Shown: in pieces, positions 9,391 to 19,716 of the stretch
Position numbering within the stretch: the stretch's first letter is position 1
How the letters are laid out: the number at the start of each line of letters is the position of its first letter
NCBI GenBank assembly: GCA_020746995.1
Contig: JAGPXD010000002.1
Coordinates: 682,001 to 746,000 of the forward strand
Source: Plectosphaerella cucumerina
Taxonomy: Eukaryota; Ascomycota; Sordariomycetes; Glomerellales; Plectosphaerellaceae
Direction of reading: 5' to 3'
DNA length: 64,000 bases
Made by a program: the position numbers and the translations under genes
The notes under the pieces: generated by a model
The model's database searches: none
What the model saw: only the letters and a program-made list of their open reading frames with translations
What the model was told of the DNA's origin: nothing

Positions 9391-11880
9391 TCAGCGGATT
9401 ATGTCTCCCTCCTTGTGGATGCCCTCGATGCAGTCCAGCACGTCGCTGCCTGCGAGTATGCCGGCGCCGCCCACCGCTGTACGCATGTTGGGCTTCCAGA
9501 GCTCATGGAATCTGATCATTTCGTCGCTCGATGCCACCACAATGGAGCCGTCGCGGTACTGATTCGGCACACAGGCCTGGTGCTCCGCGGCTGGGCTGGG
9601 ATAGCTTACAGCGCAGAGGGCCCGCGGGCCTCCCTCCCAGTGGATGGCGCCGACCTGCTCGCAAGACGGCCACTCGTACACGGCGATGCGGAACGAGTGC
9701 TCTGGTTGCGCGTAGCCAAACGTTACCGCAATCTCCCTGCGGGTCGTGGACCAGACCAGAGACGTCACCTGCGCTCCGACATTGATGGTGGCGAGCGTCG
9801 TGCCGGTCCTCGTGTGAAAGAAGTGGACACACTGATCGTTGGATCCGCCCCCCGTCGCCAGCAGCCCGTCCTGCCATGGGCAAAACGCGATGGCCTTAAT
9901 GGCTGCCCTGTGCATCCAGCAGTGCCTGGCCTGAGACAAGGTGATCCGGCACACGGCGTCGGCCGATGTTTTCGTCGTCCACATGGTATCCCCGTTGCCG
10001 ACAGCCGTGGCCTCGACTGGGGCCACGGCTGCGTATGAGAGACCAGGCGTCACCTCAGGCGGGCCCTGGTGATGGCGCCTGACGGTGGCCGATGAATCGC
10101 AGCGGGGCCGTGGCTGGCTCGGGTTAAGCACCTTTTCCGTATCAAAGAGGCAGCACAGATCATCGTCGCCTCCCGTCGCAAACTCGCGGCCGTTGGGCGA
10201 CCACACAAGAGCGCAGATCTGCGCAGTGTGGACGGCAATGTTGGCCACCAGCGTCGTGGTGCCGGGCCAGCTATCCCGCGACACCTCCCATCTTTCGGGC
10301 CATTCGACAATGTAGTAGTGGACGCCCCCCTGCTGGTTCCCGACAAGCAGGTCCTCCGTCTTGACCTGCCGCGGCGGAAGAAAGGGGTGCTTGGACTGTC
10401 GGCGTGTGGAGGTCGGCCTCTAGCTGACACAGTTGATGGGTAGGGTGTGCTGGAGTTGGAAGCGTGTGTCCCTGTCGGTGGTCGTGAGGCCAATTTTCCC
10501 GTTGGACTGACCAAACGCCAGGATTGCTTTGCCGCCGTTGAGCGATGAGAAGGAGGCTGAAGTGATCCAGGAACCGAACCCGCTGCTCGACAGGAGCTCG
10601 TAACCCGTCCGTTCCGACCATAAGTAGAGAAGGCTACCCATGCCGACGGCGAGGACGTTCAAGTTAGGAGCGTAAGCCAGGGCCGAGCAGTAATAGTCGT
10701 CTCGCATGCCAATAGCGTCTAGGCACCTAAAGGGGATGGGCGAGATGCTTCGCTTTGTGGCCTGACCGCGGCCTGGAAGAAAGTCAGCGGTGTTGGAAAG
10801 CCAAGAGGGGTATTGGCAGTGGAGGGCAGAGCATACGGCGTCCCAGGTCATGGTTGACCCATTCCGTACCGCTCCATGTTGTTTTTTGTGCACGCCCACG
10901 ACTATGAGTCCGGCTCTCGTCGGCTTGGGCGCTGGGTGAGCCTTTGTAGCTCACCTCGAGGATCTTGCTGGCTTGGTCAATGTCGAGGGCGGTCGCCAGG
11001 CGGCTTTCGTGTCGCTCGAAATCGTACATGGGTCCTGGATCTGGGAACTTGCCCGAGTACACTCGCGCATTGGTACCGCTCTGGATCAGCCTGCCGTGGC
11101 CGTCGTCGACAGCAGTACTGGGGGGTGCCAGTCCACCCACCGTCCACGAGCTGCCGTGGCTTAGGTTTCTCTCCCCCTGTCTGAGTCCTTGGACAGAAGC
11201 GGTTCCGGCTTCTCTCGGTCAGACAAGTGATCGAGCCGGCATGAGGTGCTCGGGGACTCACCTGGGATGGTGCCGCGGACAGCAGCGACGTGAACCTCGA
11301 CCGGGGTTCGCGGTGACGCTGTACCCGAACGGAAGGCGTCCGGAGTACCCCGCGCGTTTCTGAGCAGTCTTTCTGATGTCGTAAGTTCCGAGACGGACTT
11401 TGTCGTACGGTACTTATGATGTGGTGGAGTGTCGTGATCCCTCTGGGGGACGAACCGATCCAACCTCTGGGTGGGGGTATGAAGGGAGGACTTTGGGCTA
11501 TTGTGATTCTGAGGGTTCAGACGGTTGTCGTACGACTTGGTGGGCGAGGAGGAGACTGCCAGGTTGCTCGGGAAGTCGCGAAGCGGTGGCCTGGCTGAGG
11601 CGGGGGTAGGTCTCGCGTCGTCAGAGAGGGAGTTCTCCGAGGAGCTGGAGCCGTCACAGGCAAAGTCGTAGCATTTCGATGCCGAAGGGTAATCAATCAA
11701 AGAGTCAACCCATTCGGCGGGGTTGATTCCCAGGGTTGCGTCACTGGAAGAATAAGACCTCAAGTCAGTCGAAGAATCGGAGGACTTCTTGACGCCGCCA
11801 AAGATCCGTAGCTGACGGATCCTGGCCACAGTCCCGTGGAGGTGGAGAGAAAGACGGCCAAACGTGTCGATCGACCACAT
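9391..11880 (-). CDS. ama1: Meiosis-specific APC/C activator AMA1 (Cdc20/Cdh1 family), interrupted by an in-frame TAG
   Basis: Likely exons on the minus strand are 11880-11262, about 11208-10837, and 10772-9391. The intron 10773-10836 is clear (GTATGC, CGCTGAC, TTCCAG). The first intron has a clear donor (GTGAGT at 11261) but an uncertain AAG-type acceptor at 11209 or 11188. Seen features are a C-box-like motif LDRFVPQR, the conserved block SGTNARVYSGKF, MRDDYYCSALAYAP at the start of the WD40 propeller, repeats such as ATGGGSNDQCVHFF, and the C-terminal IR tail that docks on the APC/C. Codon 10420-10422 is TAG where the family has Trp (CVSWRP), and the same frame stays open and conserved for 1 kb beyond. 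Without recoding the product stops at about 447 aa; with UGG it is about 790 aa. Ama1 drives the APC/C in meiosis and sporulation. The start at 11880 is the first in-frame ATG but is tentative. Confidence 0.88.
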
Positions 11881-12413
11881 GTGACTGACGAAAGGGCGGT
11901 GCAGGGCCCAAGTCTGTCGTCGTAACCGGACCAGGTATGCAAGCAAAGGGGGAGAAGAGAGCGAGAAGTAGTATTGCTGCAACCTTTACAGAGCCGACAT
12001 CGAGTTCTTGACGACGTCGCGGGGGCTCTCAAAGATACTGTGTGATGGATGGGCATTAATTGGATGATGGCTCTAGGGAAGAGAGAGTAGAAGCAGTCTT
12101 AGGATGAGACACGGAGGAGGCCAGCAGAGGAAGCCCTGCGGCGGCCGACATGCTGAGGATGGCGAGGACTGGGCTGTCATTGCGGCAGGAGCAGGTGACG
12201 TCCGTTTCATGAAAGTTGCATGCCTTTTGTGCCTGCCTGGGGAAGCAGCCACATCAAATCAGAGGGAAGTCGCAACCGACGAGCACCTTCCCTCATGAGA
12301 AGCATCATCGACGTACCTAAGCAACGGAAGTTCAGGTGCACTGACACCTGCGAATTTCGTCTGGGCATGTAGTTCAAGCAAGTATAGATGTTTTGCTTGA
12401 GCACCTATCTCGC
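11881..12413. other. Intergenic region between AMA1 and the tannase gene
   Basis: It is the AMA1 promoter and the tannase 3' flank. An upstream AMA1 exon cannot be excluded, because the AMA1 frame stays open a little beyond 11880 but without an ATG. Confidence 0.4.
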
Positions 12414-14071
12414 TTACGACTGACACGAGCAGGAGAAGCACTCAGCGGCAGCCGGATCGCCGCACTCAGCACTATACTGCACCTTTTGAGGGTACGGACA
12501 CGCAATCCTGTCACTCGTAGAGCCGTCTTCCAGCGCGTACGTTACAGGCAGAGCAACCGGAGCAGTCCCATTCTCAACCCAAGCGCGCAGTGCGTCGAAC
12601 GCCGTGACTGGATTCCCGTTGCCGACACAGTGGCCGAGACCGGGCACCTGGAAGAGTCGGTAAAAGTCCCTGACGGCGGGGTCAAGGGCCGTCACGTCGT
12701 CGTAGTATTCCCTCAGGAGACCAGCAGGGAGCAGCTGATCGGTCTGGACGAGTTAGGACCTTGTGTCATAAAAGCTCTTCTGGTGAGACTTACCAGGCCA
12801 TGAATGGTCAGAAGCTTGCCGCCGCGGGCCTTGAAGGCGCTGAGGTCCGGAGTGGAAGTGCCGATGTAGGGGGCGAACTCCTCGGAGGACCGGCGGAGGA
12901 TGGTATAGAACTCCTCAAGAGTGAGAGCTGAGAAGTCGCCAGCCACGACCTTTTGCCCAAAGACTTCAATCCACTGGGTGCCAAGAAACGCGGGAATGCC
13001 GGTGCAGTTCCCAGACTCATCACAGCTGGTCATGACAACACCACCGCCAGTTTGAATGCCGCTGAGATCGGTACCAACATGCTGGCCCGGGAAGATGCTC
13101 CGACCAGCCTCATCCGCCATGCCGGTCCATGTGGCATTAACGATGTAGGCAGCGATCTCACTAATCTTGCCACCGTCAGAGCACAGGGCGGCCGGCTCGC
13201 CAACGTGGTCCAGGGGGTCGAAAGGATCGCAGGCCGAAGGATCAGACACGATACCGTCGACAATGCCATCTTTTCCGTCACAGACAGCGACGGCAATGGC
13301 ATCCACTGAGTCGAGTTCGCACCCACGCGGCCACTGACCTCGGAGGTTGAGCAGGAGCTGGGGCCAGACGAGGGAGATGAGGACCTCAGGCAGGCGAATG
13401 CCCGGGGCAGCGGCTGCGATGCCGTCAAAGGCGTCGGGGTACCGCTGGGCGAGCTCGTAGCCTTGGCGGCCGCCCTGGGAGCAGCCGGAGTAGTAGGAGA
13501 AGGCAGGCGGCTTCTCGTAGAACTGCCTGACGACGTCCTTGCCGACGCTAGCCTGGGGGATGTTAGCTAGAATGTTACATACAGAACGAAGAAGACTGAC
13601 CATGTCTACGAGAGACCGGGTGCCCCAGTTCTCAACATTGTCATAATTTGTCTCTCCGGGCCCCTTGAGCGCCCAGTCGGCGGGCGCCCAGGGGTTTCCG
13701 ATGCCGGCGTCGGTGGTGAAGGAGGCATATCCCAGGCTCACGGCGCCGGCCATGTGGATGAAGGCTGGTTCGTCGCGGCCTGGAGACCAGCCGCCACCTC
13801 CGACGGCCATGACACGCTCATTCCAGCTATCTGTCGGGGGTAACCAAATTTCGACACTAGTATCGCCACCATCTTCAGCGCCAGGGCGTGAGTAGGTTAC
13901 TATGACCTTGCAGAAGCTCTCGCCTTGGACTGTGAAGGCGCCATGGTTGGCCACGGGGGTGGTGGTTCCGAGGGTGTAGTTGGAAACTGGAACGGCCGAT
14001 AAGGAGACGACGTTGATTCCGGGGAGGACTGGAGCGCTCAGGAACAAGTTGCTGCACTGGATGGAGGCCAT
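12414..14071 (-). CDS. Tannase / feruloyl esterase family protein
   Basis: There are three exons (14071-13601, 13552-12794, 12743-12414) encoding 519 aa. The introns are 48 nt (GTCAGT, GCTAAC, CCCCAG) and 50 nt (GTAAGT, CCTAAC, TCCAG). The serine motif CSQGGRQG, the GKLLTIHGLTD region with the catalytic Asp, and GLGHCVGNG with the catalytic His form the CS-D-HC arrangement of this family. In that arrangement a disulfide bridges the residues next to Ser and His. Members release gallic or ferulic acid from plant esters. A metal-binding-like loop rich in Asp (CDGKDGIVDG) is also typical. The predicted start at 14071 leaves no signal peptide, unusual for a normally secreted enzyme. An upstream signal exon may be missed, or the protein may be cytoplasmic. 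Confidence 0.92.
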
Positions 14072-14876
14072 GATTATGGTCTAGGTGCTTGGGCTGGTTG
14101 AGACATGATATTGCCGAGGACTCTGCGAGTCTTCCGCCTTATATAGGGCAACATCACCACCGTTCCCTTCCCTGGATAAACTGAGTGCATGGCCGATTCA
14201 GTTAACGGAGCATTTTCGATGTGAAGTCCGCCGAAATTGGTTGAGGGGGTCTTCCCCATCTGCAGTCAGCTTTGTAGTTTCGGCATGGGCTTGGATATGT
14301 GCTCAAATGGCCGCAAATCCGGGGGAGCAGCAGATCTTCCGGTTTCCCATTGGATCCTTCGCATAGAGATTCGCGGAAGACCCATTCATCTTCAAGACTT
14401 TCGATCCACCAGGGACTGTATTTGCAGCATCGTCGTACCGACAGAGTGGATTTACGACGGGTGCAGGACGGGCCGTCGCATGCTGCAGGGAGTTGAAGCT
14501 CCTGGCCGGTACTGAAATGAATAAAGATCTCTGCTGACAGCTTCTGTGCCTGTACTGCTGTTCATCGAGGTGCCAGTAAGTTGGTAGATGGGTTGGTCAG
14601 ACAATCTATCCGTGGTGGTGTCACGGTACAAACCTCCGTCAGCTCGCTGCAGCATGTCGAGGACTCCACTGCAGTGCTTCCAACCCCAATTGAGCCTCCG
14701 CTCCTCCGTCCCCAAACCTGAACGAAAGTCCGCCCGTAGCTTCACTGCAACCCCCAACTCCAATCCAATCCCAACCCGCCAGAAATATTGCGACGCACTG
14801 TCACCTCATACCCCCGGAACAGCCTCTCCTCTCCCGCCCTCACCCCCTTCCACCTTCCACCCCCGTCAACCGTGCC
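14072..14876. other. Divergent intergenic region between the tannase gene and BET4
   Basis: It is the likely promoter of both genes. The last about 200 bp before BET4 are C/T-rich. No signal-peptide exon for the tannase could be placed with confidence. Confidence 0.45.
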
Positions 14877-16339
14877 ATGGCCAGCGTACGTCCCCTGCCT
14901 TCCCCATCCATCCCGATCCTGATGTCCCGAACTTCTTCATCGCGACGAGTCACTCCAACGCAAACAGCTAACACTTCCTCCCCCTCCACCAGCACAACGT
15001 GGCCAGGACCACCCGTGCTCCTCGCACCGAAGCCCAGCGCACCGCAGAGCTCGAGAAGATCGCCTCCTACCGCTCTGTCGAAACCCGCCTCCTCGACCTC
15101 AACGCATCCTCCGCCTCGACCTCCGCCTCGCCCTCCCCCTTCGCCGACCCCGCCACCTTCGACCTCACCACCGACCTCCTCCTCCGCAACCCCGAACACT
15201 ACACGGCATGGAACGCCCGCAAGCGCTGCCTAACCTGTGGCTCATTGTCAAGACCCTCGCCTGGGCCCTCGCCGTCGGCGCCGCCTCCGAGATCCTCAGC
15301 ACCCTCCACAGCGTCTCCGTCTTCCGCCGCATGGTCGGCCTCCTCCTCGGCCGCGACCCCGCCGCCCCCGCCGTCCCCAGCACCGGCCACGAGTGGGCAG
15401 AGTGGTACAACACATGAGGCTCCCTCGCAGCAACAAGATCCCGACAAGAGCGATGTCAGCCAGGCACAGGCGCAGCGAGAGGCCGCTGCCCTCGAGACCC
15501 TCCGTTCCGAGCTCCTCTTCACCCTTCCCCTGATAAAGGCATACCCGAAATGCTACTGGATCTGGCACCACCGCCTCTGGCTGCTGCGCCAGGCCATCGA
15601 CCTCTTGCCCCGCCCCGCCGCCCGCCGCGTCTGGGAGGAGGAGCTCGGCCTCGTCGCCCTCATGCTCAACAAAGACCAGCGCAACTTCCTCGCCTGGGGC
15701 TACCGCCGCCACCTCGTCTCCACGCTCGAGGGGCCCGCCCTCGCCGCCGCCAGCATGGCCGAGACCGAGCTCGCCTACACCGAGCAGAAGGTCTCCAGCG
15801 GTCTCTCGAACTTCTCCGCCTGGCACCATCGCACCAAGATCATCCCGCGCATCCTTGCCGAGCGTGCCGCTGACGATGCTGCCCGTCTGGCCTTCCTCGA
15901 GGGCGGTAAGTAGACAGCCCCCTAGAAGTCGAACCACAGCTGACATGCCTTCCCAGAATTCGCCATCGTCAGGAGGGCCCTTGACGTCGGCCCAGAGGAC
16001 CAGTCCTGCTGGTACTACCACCAATACCTCGTCGCCAACATGACCGACCCCCCGTCCGCCGCCACCATCGCCCCTAACCTCGACACGCCCCGAAAGCTGG
16101 ACATATTACGCCAGGAGGTCGACAACATCCGCGAGCTGCTCGAAGACTATGACGAAGAGGACATCAAGCTCGCGTACGAAGCCCTCATCGACTACACACT
16201 CGTCGCTGCCCGTCTGCAGGACCGGGCGCCCACCTCGGCCGAGACGGAAGACATGAGGGGCTGGCTCGGCCGGCTGCGCGCCCTCGACCCAATGCGCAAG
16301 GGCCGCTGGGACGATTTTGAGAGGGAGCACCTGGCCTGA
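14877..16339 (+). CDS. bet4: Rab geranylgeranyltransferase (type II) alpha subunit
   Basis: There are three exons: 14877-14885 (only MAS), 14993-15905 and 15957-16339, giving 434 aa. The 9-bp first exon is supported by a perfect GTACGT donor, a GCTAAC branch site and a CCAG acceptor, and it yields the family start MASHNVAR. Five PFTA-type repeats are visible: NPEHYTAWNARKR, PKCYWIWHHRLWLL, DQRNFLAWGYRRHLV, LSNFSAWHHRTKII and EDQSCWYYHQYLV. With the BET2 beta subunit and REP it attaches geranylgeranyl groups to Rab GTPases for vesicle traffic. Between repeats 1 and 2 there is an insert of about 80 residues, rich in Ser, Pro and Ala. It is written in poor codons, whereas the +1 frame is codon-optimal (see findings). 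Confidence 0.95.
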
Positions 16340-16479
16340 GCGGGGTTGGGTCAGGGCCATGTTACGATAGGGGGCATTCTCAGCATCACATCATATTTCA
16401 CAGCAAGCGGGCGGGGGACAATGTCGTTTCTATTCGACCTAGATCACAATGATACATTTTCGGCATCTAAACCTGTACT

Positions 16480-18280
16480 CTAGGCGCAGTTGGCCTTGAC
16501 CTTGCTGGCGTTTTCGCCGACAAGACCATCAAAGTACGCCAGAAGCGTCTCGACGGGAACCATGTCCATGAGGCCCAGCGTGGGGCTCGACGACTTGAAC
16601 ACCTGGCCGCCGAAGAGCACGCGGACGAACCAGCCACTGCCCTCAGCAACGGGGGTCTCCTCCGGCGCGGCGGCCGACGAGGTGGCTGTGGTGCCGACGA
16701 CGCAGGAGCACGCAGAGCTGACCCTCTCACGGTCGCCGCCGCAGTTGGCGATCCACGTAGGTAGGGGCGCAGCGGACTCGGTAGCAGCCGCAGCCGTGAA
16801 GGTAGGGCAGAAAGTCACGGCCGACGCGGACTGGCGGACCATCTGGCGCAGGCAGTTGTCGCGGCTGCACCCAGCGCCGACGAGGGTCTCGGTGGGCGCA
16901 GGGCCGGCAGACGTGGCGGTCGGGTCCTGCTTCTTCTTCTGGTAGAGCTCGAAGACGACCTCGGCGCCCATGCCGGGCCACACCATCTCGTCGGCCTGCA
17001 GGATGGAGAGGAGGCGGGAGACGGAGCCGTCGTGGGCGACGTTGTGGAAGTAGACGACGTCCGACTCGCCGGCCACGGCGGCGCGGAGGTGCGTGGCGAG
17101 CTCGGCAATCCAGACGCCGTACGAGGCAGCGCTGGCGGCGAGAGAGTCGTGCGCGTCGCGGTAGATCTGCGAGTACTCCCAGTGACCGATGCGGTAGACC
17201 GTGTCGGCAAGGTCCTGGGTTACGCAGCGCGAAGGGTCCTGGGCGCCGTTGACGAGCTTGCAGGGGAGGGGCTTGTCGTGGCACTGGCGGGCGGAGAGGT
17301 TGTCGTAGTAGGGGTCGAAGGAGGCGTGGAAGCTACCCTGGTTGGAGGGGACGCCCGAGATGTCGTCGAGGACCTTGTAGAGGTCGCCGGCGGCGCGGAG
17401 GTGGCCGGCCCAGGCGGGGTTGTTGCCCGACTTGATCGAGTTGAAGAGGGACGAGCCGCGGGGGCAGGAGTACTGAGGCTCAAGTGAGTCGATGCCCTGG
17501 GCCTGGATGGAGAGTCCCGCGGGCTCCTCGGGGCCGTACATGCCCTTTACGAGCTGGCCTGCGACCTGGGAGGTGATCTGATTGTTGGTGACGCGGTAGC
17601 GCACCTTCGAGGGCCAGGAGGCGTCGTCCTTTGCAGGAATGAGGCCGAGGAGGTCGTGGTAGACGCCGAAGAGGTCGGCGCCGTGGGTGAAGGAGTCGTC
17701 GAGACCCTCGGAGGTGATCTGGGGGAACTGGCAGGTGCCGATCCAGCCCGCGGGGACGAAGGGGTTGACAGGCGAGATGTAAACCTTCCAGTAGGTCCTA
17801 GCCGAAGGGTGGCCGCCGGCGAGACGCTCGCCATAGTAGAAGAGGCCCTGCTCGTCGCAGTTCCACTGGTACGGCTCGACGGGGAAGGCGTTGGACGAGT
17901 AGGGAGTCCTCTTGTGGTGGCGATGGATCTGGAGGTGTCAGGCTGGCAGGAGATGCTGCTGCTATGGGAAGACGACTTACCAGCTCGACGTACTTGAGCT
18001 CATACTCGCTCGAGGCCTTGGGGTACTCCTTGGCGCGCACATGGGGCATGTTGCACCAGTTGTACACGCCATAGTCCTCATCAGGGGTCTCGGACGAGTC
18101 GTAGATGTACCCCCACTTGCCCTTGCCGGCCAGGATGTCGGTAAAGGGAGCGTTGGCGTGGGTGCTCGAGGGCGCGTGCCAGCTCAGGTCGACCGACGAC
18201 TGGGCATGGACGCTGGCGACGGAACCGGCGACGGCTGCCAGGGAGGCCAGGAGCGGGGACGGGTTGGACCAGGGGGCCAT
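16480..18280 (-). CDS. Secreted histidine phosphatase (acid phosphatase superfamily) with a Cys-rich insert
   Basis: The exons are 18280-17981 and 17928-16480, and the 52-nt intron has GTAAGT, CCTGACAC and CCAG. The product is 582 aa. The start MAPWSNPSPL gives a signal peptide cleaved after about AQS. The catalytic RHGxRxP motif appears as RHHKRTP just after the intron, and the second catalytic pair is in HNVAHDGSVSRLL (near residues 399-400), followed by the domain end GWFVRVLFGGQV. Between GAEVVFELYQ and that end lies an extra 100-residue module with six cysteines, a cysteine pattern common in other fungal secreted proteins. It is probably extracellular or cell-wall associated; the substrate is unknown. 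It is convergent with BET4. A longer upstream open frame exists, but the signal peptide favours this ATG. Confidence 0.87.
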
Positions 18281-19716
18281 GGTTTCGAGGTCGTGTCTGA
18301 AGGCTACGAGGCAGAGGAGGGCGAGGCCTAGAGCGAGGACGATGCTGGTGGTCCACGAGGGCCTACATGATGGCGACGAGGAGGGAGGCATCCATTCTTA
18401 TACCCCCAATGGCAGTGGGGGGGCAGGATTTCCAGGTCTGAGGATGCGGCGTGAAAGAGGCTCGCTCCCCACGTGGTCGTCGGGATGAGAGAGCTACTCG
18501 TACAGCTGCTGTTCCTGGCGCGTGTGTGGGCTGGTGATATGAGAGCGGAGAGGGGCGCCCTCGCGAGAGCCTGCTACCACGGCACAACGTGCCCGCAAAG
18601 AGGGGACGGGATCTTCGGTCGGATAGAGGGTCGAAGGATGTTCTGTTGGACGTCGATGTGACGGTGGACGAGGGTGCTTGGGTCCCAAGAGGCGGAGGTG
18701 GGATGGAGGTCAAGGTTCAGGCGGGTCACTCGGCGCCACGTGCCCAAGGAAATGTCCCGACTGGTGGCAGCGTCAACGCGTCGTGGAGACTCACTCTGGA
18801 GGTGGACAGGGGTGGCTCTGCTTCCCCATCGTTCACGAGCAGATAACCAGCCCTTAACCCAGTACACAGCGTAACACAGCTTCCCTGGTCCATGTCTGCT
18901 GTTCGCGAGGCCCCTCTTCGGTTGCGAATCCCCGCCTGTCATGGTCAATAGTCGGGTCCTGGTTCTTGAGCCGTGCTGGCGATATGCGGTTCACCGGAAA
19001 CCGGCCTTCAAGAACCAAGCAGTTTGCAGGGAAGAGGGCACCGGAGATCCGCCAGGAGATCATCTCAGAATATCTGCCCGTTCGTTCGCATTTGTCCCCG
19101 GTCTTCACAACACGTGCCAGAGGGCTTGTCGTCGGCGAGATCTTGGCAGTGTCAACATGGAGACACTCCGTTCACCAGTCACAGGGGCCCGTCCTCTACT
19201 TATAAGCCAGGAGGAGAAGAATCGACTCCATACGGCATCACGTCACATCTCTGATGTCTATAAGCATCAACGTTTGGGCGAGGCGTTTGGCAAGCGGCGC
19301 GCCATTTGGCATGCTATCCCAGGAGATAGAGTTCAAAGGCTGACGACTGACGCTGACAACTTTCCCGTGGCAAGCCACCATCAACGCGGAAACTCAACAA
19401 GTGGTGCGCAGTGAGGGGCACTGAGATTTGCATTGAGAGACAACCAGAACAGGCAAAAATGAACCCCGCGAATAAACATGCGATCGACAATCTGCTAGAG
19501 CTGGTCACAACCCCGGCATGCCTCTCGCTATGGTCTCGCACGTGTCGCCCCTCTCACATATCGTGGCCCTTGCGAGGCGGATGTTGAGTATCCGCCCATC
19601 CCATCGTCGCAAATGATCCCCAAAACCCTAACGTGACAAAACCGATGAACTCCGTAGCAGACTAAAGGCTAGCATTTGTGCCGCTCAGTGACGAGATGCG
19701 GTACAGGCTGGCGGGC
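18281..19716. other. Intergenic region upstream of the phosphatase
   Basis: The 1.4 kb hold the phosphatase promoter and the ATG8 3' flank. Several short overlapping frames occur at 18941-19414, but none has domain character or the local codon bias. Confidence 0.5.

Noticed and set aside
10357..10419. A 63-nt intron that would remove the AMA1 stop
   Set aside because: The donor (GTCAGC) is weak and there is no good branch site. The deleted segment would include RPTSTRRQSKHPF, which matches the conserved family region after CVSW. It is kept only as an alternative in the finding.
11880..11982. AMA1 start at 11982
   Set aside because: The codon is TTG, not ATG. The first in-frame ATG is at 11880.
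18281..18391. Upstream start for the phosphatase
   Set aside because: A longer frame exists, but the ATG at 18280 gives a clean signal peptide; the upstream part would bury it.
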